A stretch of 64,000 nt of DNA from Rehaibacterium terrae (GCF_014202935.1 NZ_JACHHX010000002.1:192227-256226); one strand, 5' to 3'. Positions 37,599 to 49,400 are shown, counted from the stretch's first letter. Made by a program: numbers and translations. The notes: generated by a model not told the origin, from the sequence alone.

Positions 37599-38727
37599 GG
37601 ATCTGCGCAAGTGGTGGTGGTTGGCGATGGCGGCGGTGCTCGGCGCGTTGCTGTACGCGCTGGGGCCGATCCTCACGCCGTTCGCGGTGTCGCTGCTGCT
37701 GGCCTGGCTGGGCGACCCGCTGGTCGGACGCCTGCAGCGGCGCGGGATGGGCCGCACCCTGGCGGTGGTGCTGGTGTTCGCGCTGATGACGCTGGCGCTG
37801 CTGTTGGCGCTGCTGGTCGTGGTGCCGCTGCTCGAACGCCAGATCGCCTACCTGGTGCAGCAGCTGCCGGCGTATGGCGCGTGGCTGCGCGACACCGCGC
37901 TGCCCTGGATCGAGCAGCGCACCGGGCTGGAGCTGGCCGGCTATTTCGACCCGGCGCGGTTGATCGGGCTGCTCAAGCAGCACTGGCATGAGGCCGGCGG
38001 CATCGCCTCGGCCGTGCTCGGCGGCATCTCCCGATCCGGGCTGGCGATCCTCGGCTGGCTGGCCAGCCTGCTGCTGATTCCGGTGCTGACGTTCTACTTC
38101 CTGCGCGACTGGCCGGGCATGGTCGAGCGCGTGCGCGAGCTGCTGCCGCGCCCGCTGGAGCCGACCGTCGTGCGGCTGGCGGCCGAGTCCGACGCCGTGC
38201 TCGGCGGCTTCCTGCGCGGGCAGCTGTCGGTGATGCTGGCGCTGGGCGCGATCTACTCGCTCGGCCTGTGGCTGGTCGGCATCGAGCTGGCCTTCCTGAT
38301 CGGCATGCTGGCCGGCCTGGTCAGCTTCGTGCCCTACCTCGGCGCCTTCATCGGCGTCGCCGCCGGGCTGGTCGCCGCGCTGGTGCAGCACGGCGATCTG
38401 TTGCATGTCGTGCTGGTGCTGGTCGTGTTCGGCGTCGGCCAGGCCCTGGAGAGTTTCCTGCTCACGCCGTGGCTGGTCGGCGACCGCATCGGCCTGCATC
38501 CGGTGGCGGTGATCTTCGCGATCATGGCCGGCGGCCAGCTGTTCGGCTTCCTCGGCGTGCTGCTGGCGCTGCCGGTGGCGGCCGTGGCGATGGTGGTGCT
38601 GCGCTGGCTGCATGCCCGGTACACCGAGAGCGACCTCTACGGCGCACCGGCCGTACCGCCGCTGGTGGCGCACACCGGCGAGCCGCTGGCGCCCGCGGGC
38701 GATTCGATGCCGAAGCGGGACGCGTGA
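37588..38727 (+). CDS. AI-2E transporter family (PerM-like) membrane protein
   Basis: 379 aa from the ATG at 37588, chosen because AGAGGGGGCGGGG stands just before it; an upstream ATG at 37570 is less well placed. About eight membrane helices. Family blocks include LVSFVPYLGAFIGVAAGLVA and LVVFGVGQALESFLLTPWLV. The PerM/TqsA family is thought to export small molecules or act as an antiporter; the substrate here is unknown. It overlaps the upstream lipid gene by 11 bases and the downstream hda by four. Confidence 0.9.
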   Translation: MSGEDLRKWWWLAMAAVLGALLYALGPILTPFAVSLLLAWLGDPLVGRLQRRGMGRTLAVVLVFALMTLALLLALLVVVPLLERQIAYLVQQLPAYGAWLRDTALPWIEQRTGLELAGYFDPARLIGLLKQHWHEAGGIASAVLGGISRSGLAILGWLASLLLIPVLTFYFLRDWPGMVERVRELLPRPLEPTVVRLAAESDAVLGGFLRGQLSVMLALGAIYSLGLWLVGIELAFLIGMLAGLVSFVPYLGAFIGVAAGLVAALVQHGDLLHVVLVLVVFGVGQALESFLLTPWLVGDRIGLHPVAVIFAIMAGGQLFGFLGVLLALPVAAVAMVVLRWLHARYTESDLYGAPAVPPLVAHTGEPLAPAGDSMPKRDA

Positions 38728-39413
38728 GCACGCCGCAGCTCCCCCTGGCCCTGCGCTTTCCTCCGGATCAGCGCTTCGACGGTTTCGTCGGAAGCGACCC
38801 GGTGGTGGCGCTGCTGCGCGCCGTCGCCCGTGGCGGACTGGCCGACTGGGTGTATGTCTCCGGTCCGGCCGGCAGCGGCAAGACCCATCTGCTGATCGCC
38901 GCCTGCGCCGAGGCCACGCAATGCGGCCGGCGCGCCGCCTACCTGCCGCTGGCCGGTTGCGCAGGGCAGGTGGCCGAGGCGGTGGCGATGTTCGAGGGCT
39001 TCGATCTGGTCTGTCTTGACGGGCTCGATGCCGTCGCCGGCCAGCGCGGGGACGAGATCGCATTGTTCGACTTCCACAACCGGGCCCGCAGTGCCGGCAG
39101 CACCGTGCTGTACGCGGCGCAGGCCACGCCGGCGCAACTGCCGCCGGGCTTGCCCGACCTGCGCTCGCGGCTCGGCCAATGCGCGCAATTGACGCTGGCC
39201 ACGCTCGACGATGACGGCCGCCGCCAGGTGCTGCGCCGCCGCGCCGCCGCGCGCGGACTGGAGCTCGACGAGGCGGTGCTGGACTGGCTGCTGCGCCGCG
39301 TCGGTCGCGACCTGGGCACCCTCACCGCGCTGCTCGACCGCCTCGACCGCGAGAGCCTGGCCGCGCAACGCCGCATCACCATCCCGTTCCTGCGCCAGCT
39401 GCTTGAGCCGTAG
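38724..39413 (+). CDS. hda: DnaA regulatory inactivator Hda (DnaA-like AAA+ protein)
   Basis: 229 aa from a GTG at 38724 overlapping the perM stop. The N-terminal QLPLAL (residues ~5-10) is a sliding-clamp-binding motif, as in E. coli Hda (QLSLPL). Then FPPDQRFDGFVG, Walker A SGPAGSGKTHLL and Walker B LVCLDGLDAVAG. Bound to the beta clamp it stimulates ATP hydrolysis by DnaA and so prevents re-initiation. It lacks the DnaA DNA-binding domain IV. Last gene of the four-gene run. Confidence 0.92.
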   Translation: MSTPQLPLALRFPPDQRFDGFVGSDPVVALLRAVARGGLADWVYVSGPAGSGKTHLLIAACAEATQCGRRAAYLPLAGCAGQVAEAVAMFEGFDLVCLDGLDAVAGQRGDEIALFDFHNRARSAGSTVLYAAQATPAQLPPGLPDLRSRLGQCAQLTLATLDDDGRRQVLRRRAAARGLELDEAVLDWLLRRVGRDLGTLTALLDRLDRESLAAQRRITIPFLRQLLEP

Positions 39414-39615
39414 CACGACGTGGTCGTCCGCCGAAGGCTGACGGCGGAAGCCGCGACCGGCTGCCCGGAAAGCGACAGCCTTTGGCCACGGATTCACGCG
39501 GATGAGGATGAACGCGGATGGCGCCGGACCAAAGCCTTATCCGCGCTCATCCGCGGAGCTCCGTGGCTGAATGCTTTGTTCTCGCCGGATCCGTGGGTCG
39601 CGGCCGGCGTTGCTC
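39414..39615. repeat. Intergenic repeat between convergent hda and murU
   Basis: CACGGATTCACGCGGATGA near 39488 is echoed in inverted sense by TCATCCGCGGAGCTCCGTG near 39548, with direct repeats of GATGA/ACGCGGAT between. It looks like an imperfect extragenic palindrome. No gene is present. Confidence 0.5.
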
Positions 39616-41374
<1,759 letters not shown>

Positions 41375-41454
41375 CGGTCACGGGCGGCGGAGGCGGTGGC
41401 CGCACACTGTAAACTTCCCGCATCCGCGCCGCGAGGCACAGGGAATCGATCCGC

Positions 41455-42870
41455 ATGTCCGAGCTTCTGCCCGTCATCCTGTCCGGCGGTTCCGGCACCC
41501 GCCTGTGGCCGCTGTCGCGGGAGGCCTATCCCAAGCAGTTCCTGCCGCTGGCCGGCGAGCGCTCGATGCTGCAGGACACCTGGCTTCGGGTGGCGGCGCT
41601 GGCGCCGGCACCGCTGGTGATCGCCAACGAGGAGCACCGCTTCATGGTCGCCGAGCAGTTGCGCCAGGCCGGCTGCACGCCGCGCGCCATCGTGCTCGAG
41701 CCGGTCGGCCGCAACACCGCGCCGGCGATCGCCATCGCCGCGCTGGAGGCGAGCGCCGACGGCGCCGATCCGCTGCTGCTGGTGCTGCCTTCCGATCACG
41801 TCGTGCGCGACCCGGCCGCTTTCCGCGCCGCGGTGCAGAAGGCGCTGCCGGCCGCGCGCGTGGGCCGGCTGGTGACCTTCGGCATCGTTCCGACCGGGCC
41901 GGAGACCGGTTACGGTTACATTCGGGCCGGGGAGGCGGCCGAGGCCGGCGAGGGTGTGCGTGCGGTGGCGCGCTTCGTCGAGAAACCCGACCTCGCCACC
42001 GCCAGCCAGTACCTGGCCTCCGGCGAATATTTCTGGAACAGCGGCATGTTCCTGTTCCGCGCCTCGCGCTACCTGGAGGAGCTGGGCAGGCACCAGCCGG
42101 CGATGCTGGACGCCTGCCGCGCCGCGCTGGCCGCCGCGCGCCGCGACAGTGAGTTCGTGCGCCTGCCGAAGGAGCGGTTCGCCGCCTGTCCGGCCGACTC
42201 CATCGACTACGCGGTGATGGAGAAGACCGACGCTGCCGCCGTGCTGCCGGTGGATGTGGGCTGGAACGACGTCGGCTCGTGGTCGGCGCTGTGGGAGGTG
42301 GCCGAGCAGGACGGCGACGGCAACGCCCACCACGGCGACGTGCTGGCGCGTGGCTGTCGCAACACGCTGGCCTGGGGCGACCACCGGCTGGTGGCGCTGC
42401 TCGGGCTGGAGGACGTGGTCGTGGTCGATACCGCCGATGCCGTCCTGGTGGCGCACAGGGAGCGCGTGCAGGAGGTCAAGGAGATCGTCGCCGCGCTCAA
42501 GGCCGGCAACCGCCCGCAGGCCACCTGGCACCGCAAGGTGTACCGGCCGTGGGGCAGTTACGACGGCATCGACGTCGGCCCGCGCTTCCAGGTCAAGCGC
42601 ATCACCGTGAAACCGGGCGCAGCGTTGAGCCTGCAGATGCACCACCACCGCGCCGAGCACTGGATCGTGGTCAGCGGCACCGCCCGGGTCACCCGTGGCG
42701 AGGAAGTCTTCCTGCTCGGCGAGAACCAGAGCACCTACATCCCGCTCGGCGTCAAGCACCGGCTGGAGAACCCCGGCCAGGTGCCGCTGGAGCTGATCGA
42801 GGTGCAGTCCGGCAGCTATCTGGGCGAGGACGACATCGTGCGCTTCGAGGACGTGTACGGGCGGGGCTAG
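41455..42870 (+). CDS. manC: Mannose-1-phosphate guanylyltransferase / mannose-6-phosphate isomerase
   Basis: 471 aa, bifunctional type II enzyme (XanB/AlgA/ManC). The N-terminal nucleotidyltransferase has ILSGGSGTRLWPLSREAYPK and FVEKPDLATASQYL. The C-terminal cupin isomerase (~355-471) has RPWGSYDGIDVG, LSLQMHHHRAEHWIVVSGTA and the end SGSYLGEDDIVRFEDVYGR. It supplies GDP-mannose for surface polysaccharides and O-antigen from fructose-6-phosphate. It stands alone, divergent from amgK and convergent with the M20 peptidase gene. Confidence 0.95.
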   Translation: MSELLPVILSGGSGTRLWPLSREAYPKQFLPLAGERSMLQDTWLRVAALAPAPLVIANEEHRFMVAEQLRQAGCTPRAIVLEPVGRNTAPAIAIAALEASADGADPLLLVLPSDHVVRDPAAFRAAVQKALPAARVGRLVTFGIVPTGPETGYGYIRAGEAAEAGEGVRAVARFVEKPDLATASQYLASGEYFWNSGMFLFRASRYLEELGRHQPAMLDACRAALAAARRDSEFVRLPKERFAACPADSIDYAVMEKTDAAAVLPVDVGWNDVGSWSALWEVAEQDGDGNAHHGDVLARGCRNTLAWGDHRLVALLGLEDVVVVDTADAVLVAHRERVQEVKEIVAALKAGNRPQATWHRKVYRPWGSYDGIDVGPRFQVKRITVKPGAALSLQMHHHRAEHWIVVSGTARVTRGEEVFLLGENQSTYIPLGVKHRLENPGQVPLELIEVQSGSYLGEDDIVRFEDVYGRG

Positions 42871-42903
42871 CTTTTTCGGGGCCCCGGTCCCGAATCCCAG
42901 CCC

Positions 42904-44400
<1,497 letters not shown>

Positions 44401-44606
44401 GGCTAGCCTCGTACGGAACGGGTTGCCGATTCTATCGCCGAGGGTAGGAAAACGCTTACTCCGGGCACGGCGCGGCGCCGACAGCGGCTTGCGCCGAACG
44501 GCGATGGGGCGCGACGCGGCGGATCGGGAGACTGTGCCCACCGGATGCGGTGCGACACCGCGACGGATGCAGTCCAACCATCCCGTCATCGACAAGGAGA
44601 AACGCC

Positions 44607-44903
44607 ATGAACAAGCTCGCCCTGGTGCTGAAGTCGCTGGTCCTGTCCCTGATGCTGGCCGCTTCGGCCTTCGCCGCCGACAAGGTCGACATCAACCGCG
44701 CCGATGCCGCCGCGCTGGCCGCCGCGCTCAACGGTGTCGGCCAGGCCAAGGCCGAGGCGATCGTCGCTTATCGCAAGGAGAACGGGCCCTTCAAGAGCGC
44801 CGACCAGCTCGCCCAGGTCAAGGGCATCGGTCTGAAGCTGGTCGAGAAGAACCGCGACCGCATCGTGGTGGGTGGCGCCGAGGCCAGCCCGGCCACCCGC
44901 TGA
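44607..44903 (+). CDS. ComEA-like helix-hairpin-helix DNA-binding protein
   Basis: 98 aa. Signal peptide (NKLALVLKSLVLSLMLAA, cleavage AFA/AD) and then a pair of helix-hairpin-helix motifs: VDINRADAAALAAALNGVGQ and FKSADQLAQVKGIGLKLVEK. This is the periplasmic ComEA-type protein that binds incoming DNA during type IV pilus-driven uptake in proteobacteria. AAGGAG precedes the ATG. No other competence gene adjoins it. A strong terminator follows. Confidence 0.88.
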   Translation: MNKLALVLKSLVLSLMLAASAFAADKVDINRADAAALAAALNGVGQAKAEAIVAYRKENGPFKSADQLAQVKGIGLKLVEKNRDRIVVGGAEASPATR

Positions 44904-44921
44904 TTGCGCACGCTCCCCGTA

Positions 44922-44951
44922 CCCCGGGCTCCCCGGAGCCCGGGGTTTGCT
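44922..44951 (+). terminator. Rho-independent terminator after the comEA-like gene
   Basis: CCCCGGGCTC and GAGCCCGGGG form a perfect 10-pair stem with a 4-base loop, followed by TTTGCT. It begins 18 bases after the stop codon. Confidence 0.8.
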
Positions 44952-45005
44952 CGTTGGCGCACGCGGCAGGCATACACTGTGCGCACTCCAGCGGGCCGTC
45001 TCGCC

Positions 45006-45473
45006 ATGATCCTCGTGTCCTACCGTGTCGCCGCTTCCCGCATCCCCGGCGCGGGGCGGGGGCTATTCCTCGATGAGCCCGTGAGGGGCGGCCGGGTGCT
45101 GGTGGCGCCGGATGCGATTCCGCGGGTCTACCGCTGGGACGAAGTGCTGGCCCAGCCCGATCCCGAGGCGGCGCAGGCTGCCAGCGTGCGCTGGTTCGAG
45201 GACCGCTACACGGTCACCCTGGACTGGCCGGACGAGTGCTGCGTCAACCACAGTTTCGCGCCGACCGGGCTGTGGCACCTGGGCTTCATCTTCGCCGCGC
45301 ACGATCTCGCCGCCGGCGAGGAGCTGACGGTGGATTACCGGCACCTGCTTGGCGACGGCCAGGTCGAGACGTTCCGCGATGCCCGCAGCGGCGAGGCCAT
45401 CGTCGGCTTCGGCTGGCGCGAGTCGCTGGCGCGCTCCACGGCCGCGCTCGGCGCGCTGCTGGCGCAGGGGTAA
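45006..45473 (+). CDS. Small SET-domain protein
   Basis: 155 aa. The SET fold is shown by an N-terminal RIPGAGRGLFLDEPV, then DECCVNHSFAPTG (NHS, residues 81-83) and GEELTVDYRHLLG (104-116), the SAM- and substrate-binding core. No post-SET cysteines are present, unlike the second SET protein at 56340. SET proteins methylate lysines; the bacterial substrate is unknown. It is followed after 3 bases by a HutD gene, so the two are probably co-transcribed. Confidence 0.8.
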   Translation: MILVSYRVAASRIPGAGRGLFLDEPVRGGRVLVAPDAIPRVYRWDEVLAQPDPEAAQAASVRWFEDRYTVTLDWPDECCVNHSFAPTGLWHLGFIFAAHDLAAGEELTVDYRHLLGDGQVETFRDARSGEAIVGFGWRESLARSTAALGALLAQG

Positions 45474-45476
45474 GGC

Positions 45477-46064
45477 ATGCATATCCACGCCATCCCCGCC
45501 AACGAGTACCGTCGCGAGCGCTGGAAGAACGGCCTGGGCTGGACGCGCGAGATCGTGCGCTCACCGGTCGGCGCGGAGGACTGGGACTGGCGTCTGTCGA
45601 TCGCCGAGATCGACCGCGACTGCGACTTCTCCACTTTCGATGGTGTGGACCGCATCCTGGTGCTGCTCGGCGGCGAGGGGATGCGCTTGCAGTTCGCCGA
45701 CGGCGAGCGGGTCGAGCTGCATCCGCCCTACGGCCACGTGGCCTTCGCCGGTGAGCGCGCGCTGCATTGCCGGCTGCTGGCCGGGCCGACCCGGGATTTC
45801 AACCTGATGTGGCGGCGCGGGCGGATCCAGGCCGAGCTGATGCGGCGCCCACTGGTCGGGCCGATGGTGTTCTTCGCCGAGGCGGGCGTGAGCTGGGCGG
45901 TGCATGTGCTGGCCGGGCGCGCGCACTTCCAGGATCGTCCCGAGGCGGCCACGCTGGAGGCTGGCGACACCGCCGTGCTGAGCGCGCCGGCCGCGGGCGA
46001 GCCGGCGCGGGTCATCCTGTCCGGGGGCGGAGAACTGCTGGTGATCCGGCTGCGCCGACGGTGA
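45477..46064 (+). CDS. HutD/Ves family protein
   Basis: 195 aa. Cupin-like fold with the conserved start IPANEYRRERWKNGLGWTRE and DWRLSIAEIDRDCDFSTFDG. HutD is found in histidine-utilisation operons of pseudomonads, where it limits pathway flux, while Ves in E. coli is linked to cold response; neither role is proven here. No hut genes are near. It lies immediately downstream of the SET gene in the same operon. Confidence 0.85.
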   Translation: MHIHAIPANEYRRERWKNGLGWTREIVRSPVGAEDWDWRLSIAEIDRDCDFSTFDGVDRILVLLGGEGMRLQFADGERVELHPPYGHVAFAGERALHCRLLAGPTRDFNLMWRRGRIQAELMRRPLVGPMVFFAEAGVSWAVHVLAGRAHFQDRPEAATLEAGDTAVLSAPAAGEPARVILSGGGELLVIRLRRR

Positions 46065-46189
46065 TGACCGGTCGGTCGTGTCCGGTCGAGGAAATTTCTT
46101 ACGTGATCCGGGGTGTCCCGCCGATGCCGCGCCACCGCGCACGCCGCGATCATGGCGATGGAGCGGCAGGCTTTTCGAGGAGTCCCGAG

Positions 46190-46444
46190 ATGCGCAGCTA
46201 CTACTACGTCAGCAAGGATTTGCGCCCCGGCCGGGGCTGGTGCGTCGGCCGCGAGATGAAGCACCTGCACACGCTCCCGACCCGCGAGGCCGCCGAAGCC
46301 TTCGCCGCCGAGCTGGCGCAGAGCGAGTGGGAGCAGTATGGCCGGCCGACCGCAGTACGCACCCAGACCATGCACGGCTGGCGGCAGACGGCGCGCTTCG
46401 GCGGCTGGGCCAGCGTGCCGCCCGTGCTGGATGCGGTTGCCTGA
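46190..46444 (+). CDS. Small protein of unknown function
   Basis: 84 aa, with GAGGAG about 9 bases before the ATG and codon use like its neighbours. It starts MRSYYYVSKDLRPGRGWCVG and is followed by a helical TREAAEAFAAELAQSEWE. The form is a short soluble alpha/beta protein with an aromatic N-terminus. I recognise no family with confidence. It may be the last gene after hutD (125-base gap). Confidence 0.6.
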   Translation: MRSYYYVSKDLRPGRGWCVGREMKHLHTLPTREAAEAFAAELAQSEWEQYGRPTAVRTQTMHGWRQTARFGGWASVPPVLDAVA

Positions 46445-46554
46445 GCGGCGGCGTGGGGCGGCTGGCTGCGGCCATCATCCGCCAAGTCGTTCCCTTCCCC
46501 GGCGGCTGCGGGCAGAATGCCGGATCCCACGTAACTGAACCGGAAGGTAGTCGG

Positions 46555-47241
46555 GTGGAAATCAGCTCCGCCTTCTCCACGCCTCTTGCGTTCGCCCGGA
46601 TGGAGTCCCCCGAGGACTTGAATGCAGAACTCCGCAGCCTGTTTCTCGCCTGCGAGGCCGAGGGCAGCCGCTTCGCCAATCCCGAGCCGTACACCCACCG
46701 CAATGAGGCCCTGTTCGAGAGCAACTTCACGTTGTTCGACTGGCCGCAGCCGGCCGTCGCCCGGCTCCGGGACTTCTGCTGGGCCAGCCTCTACCGGATG
46801 ATCGGGGAGCTCAACCAGTACGACCTCGAGACCTTGCGTCGTCTGCACATCGCCCACGAGTCCTGGTTCCATATCACCCGGCGTGGTGGCTATTTCGGAG
46901 TGCACAACCACCCGTTGCATTCCTGGTCGGGGGTGTACTGCGTCTGTCAGGAGGGCGATGATCCGGCCAGCGACAGCGGCAAGCTGACTTTCATCAACCC
47001 GTACGCGATGAACACCATGTTCATCGATATGGCCATGCACCGGATGAAGCCCCCCTTCAGCATGGGCAACCTGTCGATCCGGCTGGTGCCTGGGCAGCTG
47101 GTCCTCTTCCCCTCCTGGTTGCTGCACGAGGTCACGCCGTTCGAGCCGCGCCAGGATGGCCTGCGCATCACCGTCGCCTTCAACGCCAGGTTCCGGATGG
47201 AGGGGGTGGCGGCACAGCGCTCGCCCTTCTCCAGCCCATGA
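46555..47241 (+). CDS. Putative 2OG-Fe(II) oxygenase (TIGR02466-like)
   Basis: 228 aa from a GTG at 46555 with GGAAGG eight bases upstream. It has a double-stranded beta-helix core. Metal ligand candidates are in GYFGVHNHPLHSWSGVYCV (His117, His119, His122) and FPSWLLHEVTPF (His191). A basic residue for 2-oxoglutarate lies in LRITVAFNARF (Arg204). The canonical HxD first ligand pair appears as HxH here, so activity should be tested. These enzymes hydroxylate proteins or small molecules; the substrate is unknown. A methyltransferase gene begins ~20 bases later, suggesting joint modification of one target. Confidence 0.75.
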   Translation: MEISSAFSTPLAFARMESPEDLNAELRSLFLACEAEGSRFANPEPYTHRNEALFESNFTLFDWPQPAVARLRDFCWASLYRMIGELNQYDLETLRRLHIAHESWFHITRRGGYFGVHNHPLHSWSGVYCVCQEGDDPASDSGKLTFINPYAMNTMFIDMAMHRMKPPFSMGNLSIRLVPGQLVLFPSWLLHEVTPFEPRQDGLRITVAFNARFRMEGVAAQRSPFSSP

Positions 47242-47260
47242 TCACCCAGGCCGGCGGCTC

Positions 47261-48295
47261 GTGCCGGCCGGAGCACTGCCCTTGGCCGAGTCCGACATTC
47301 CACCCACCGCACCCGCCGGACTGCGCCAGTCCGCCTGGACCGCCTATTGGCGGACTGGCTCGCTGCATTCGCTGGCCGGCTCCCTGAGCGACGATCTCGA
47401 CGGCCCGGTGCGCGCCTTCTGGGAGGAGACATTCGCCCTGCTGACGGCGCAGGACCGGGTCATCGACATCGGTACAGGCAACGGCCCGTTGCCGGCGCTG
47501 CTGTGCCGGCTGCGCGGCGATGCCATGCCCTCGGTCGATGCCGTGGATCTGGCGGAGGTGGCGCCGGCCTGGTTGGCTTCCGCACCGCCTGCCTGCCGGA
47601 GCTCGGTCCGCTTTCATGGCCGGACCAGCGCCGAATCGCTGCCGTTCCCCGACCATCATTACTCCTTGGCCGTCAGTCAGTTCGGGCTCGAATACACGCA
47701 GCTGGAAAGGTCGGTGGCCGAGCTCGGTCGCGTCGTCCGTACCGACGGGCGGGTGGCCGTGCTCGCGCACCACGCCAGCTCGCAGCTGGCCCGGGTGGCC
47801 GGTGAGGAGGTCAGGCTGGTGGACCTGTTGCTGTCTCCGGGTGGGCTGCTTGCCGTGGCTTGGGACATCTACCCGTATCTTGCCCTGGTCGCGCAGGGCC
47901 GCAGCGCGCAGCTGTCGGCCGATCCGCAGGCCACCCGCGCCCGGCACCGCTTCAATGACGCGATGCGCGACCTGCAGGTGCAGATCGCACAAAGCCCGTA
48001 TCCGGATGTCCTGCTCGACACGCGTGCTTTCCTTGTCGACTGGACCCGTGCGCTGGCCGCAGGCGCGGCGTCACTGGAGCAGGCCCGGCAGGCGCATCGC
48101 GATTACCAGCAGGCACTGCAGGATGCAGCCTTTCGCAGCCGCGAGCTGTGTGCCCACGCCTTGGACGAAGACGGTCTGGCGCAGTTGCGTGAGCGTTTCG
48201 CCGCCAACGGATTCCGCGTCATCGAATGCAACCTGCTGCATCACGGTCCGATGCTGATCGGCTGGACCCTGCGGGCACAGCGGGCAGGAGACTGA
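47261..48295 (+). CDS. Class I SAM-dependent methyltransferase
   Basis: 344 aa from GTG 47261; a TTG at 47282 with GGAG eight bases upstream is an equally good start (337 aa). SAM-binding motif I is RVIDIGTGNGPLPALL (after ~80 residues), the acidic residue is in VDAVDLAEVAP, and LAVSQFGLEYTQLERSVAEL is the post-II region of the Methyltransf_11/25 type. The C-terminal ~150 residues are helical and not recognised. It is paired with the oxygenase gene upstream. No other biosynthetic gene (carrier protein, synthetase) adjoins, so a natural-product pathway is not supported by the sequence. Confidence 0.8.
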   Translation: MPAGALPLAESDIPPTAPAGLRQSAWTAYWRTGSLHSLAGSLSDDLDGPVRAFWEETFALLTAQDRVIDIGTGNGPLPALLCRLRGDAMPSVDAVDLAEVAPAWLASAPPACRSSVRFHGRTSAESLPFPDHHYSLAVSQFGLEYTQLERSVAELGRVVRTDGRVAVLAHHASSQLARVAGEEVRLVDLLLSPGGLLAVAWDIYPYLALVAQGRSAQLSADPQATRARHRFNDAMRDLQVQIAQSPYPDVLLDTRAFLVDWTRALAAGAASLEQARQAHRDYQQALQDAAFRSRELCAHALDEDGLAQLRERFAANGFRVIECNLLHHGPMLIGWTLRAQRAGD

Positions 48296-48497
48296 GCGGG
48301 CCGGCCTGCCCCGGCAGTGTTCGTTCGTCCGGTTTGTACTGGAACACGCCGCTCTGGATACGCAGGCGATGCGGCCCGGCCAGTTGTACGTGAGGTGCGT
48401 CGAACTTCTCGTCGCACAAGCGGCGGCGGCTGCGTCGTAGCCGTTGATCGGCCTGCTGCGCCGGTCTGGTTCGCCCGGATCTGTGCCGGGCGAGCGC

Positions 48498-48527
48498 TTG
48501 ACGGCCGGGCGGGGGGGGGGGGATAAA
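48498..48527 (+). promoter_or_regulatory. Putative phase-variable promoter with a 12-G spacer tract
   Basis: TTGACG (48498-48503, -35-like) and GATAAA (48522-48527, -10-like) are separated by 18 bases, eleven of which belong to an uninterrupted run of twelve G (48511-48522). Changes in the length of such a run by slippage would alter spacing around the optimum of 17 and switch expression. The downstream gene begins 40 bases later. Confidence 0.55.
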
Positions 48528-48566
48528 CTTGCGCGAGTACTTGACAAGCAACAAGGAGGGAGCCGC

Positions 48567-49400
48567 ATGAAACTGACGGGATTCGTACTTGCCTGCACGC
48601 TGGTGGCCGCATACGCCGAAGCGTCGGATCACCACGTGACGACGTGCAACTCCTGCAGTGCCCACGAAAGGCAGTCTGCCGCGCTCACCGCAGCGCCGCC
48701 GTGGAGTGGAGTCAGCCAAGTCTACGTCGTCGACAATGCGAACCGCACGGTGAGCAGGTACGAAGTCACGATCGAGAGTGAACCCGGCTTCTCGCTGGCG
48801 CAGGCCGTCGAGGTCGAAAGCGAGGCCGATGTCTTGGATTTTGCCCGCTCGGTCTGGAAGGCCGCCGACGACTTTTCCTCGTCGGTCCACGACGTGCCGG
48901 AGGCCGTGATTCCCTCGCTGACGGACTACCTGTCCAACAGCCACTATCACGGTCGCGCCTTCCAGTTCGTCGAAGGGAAAGTGCAGGGTCTGTTTGCTTT
49001 GCCGCGCGACTTCACGATGGCGGTGGCTGCCCTGCTGTCGAGAGTGATACCGACCTCGGATGGCAAGATGAGGGCGACTCTGCGGTTTGCGGACGGCGGC
49101 ACGGTCAGGATTGAAATCAGTCCGGGCATCGATGTTTCCACAGACACGTTGAGAGTCATGGGGCTGCGGGTGATTCCGGGTTCTGCCTCGGATCGCCATG
49201 GCGACCCGCTGCCCATGTCGCGGGAAGCCCTGACCGGCGGTTATGAGCGGGTCGAGTTGAGCGAGACGACGCTGGAAGATCTGGCCCGCATGGCGCGCGC
49301 CTGGGGAATTCCGGTCACCTGCCAGGCGACGTCTTCGCGCACGCGGATCCGTTGCAACCAGAACGGCTGCGTCACCGAGGTGATCGGTCGCTGCCACTGA
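48567..49400 (+). CDS. Secreted cysteine-containing protein of unknown function
   Basis: 277 aa with a signal peptide (MKLTGFVLACTLVAAYAEA) and an excellent ribosome-binding site (AAGGAGG, 7 bases upstream). The mature N-terminus has a TCNSCSAHE cluster; the C-terminus has three further cysteines (VTCQATS, RCNQNGC and GRCH), suggesting disulfides. No membrane segment follows the signal. I recognise no family. Composition is less GC-rich than neighbouring genes. Its promoter spacer holds the 12-G tract, so it may be phase variable; this would suit a surface or secreted factor. Confidence 0.7.
   Translation: MKLTGFVLACTLVAAYAEASDHHVTTCNSCSAHERQSAALTAAPPWSGVSQVYVVDNANRTVSRYEVTIESEPGFSLAQAVEVESEADVLDFARSVWKAADDFSSSVHDVPEAVIPSLTDYLSNSHYHGRAFQFVEGKVQGLFALPRDFTMAVAALLSRVIPTSDGKMRATLRFADGGTVRIEISPGIDVSTDTLRVMGLRVIPGSASDRHGDPLPMSREALTGGYERVELSETTLEDLARMARAWGIPVTCQATSSRTRIRCNQNGCVTEVIGRCH

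Noticed and set aside
48540..48545. TTGACA just before the secreted-protein gene as its -35 box
   Set aside because: It lies only ~20 bases before the ATG and overlaps the ribosome-binding region, leaving no room for a -10 and a leader.
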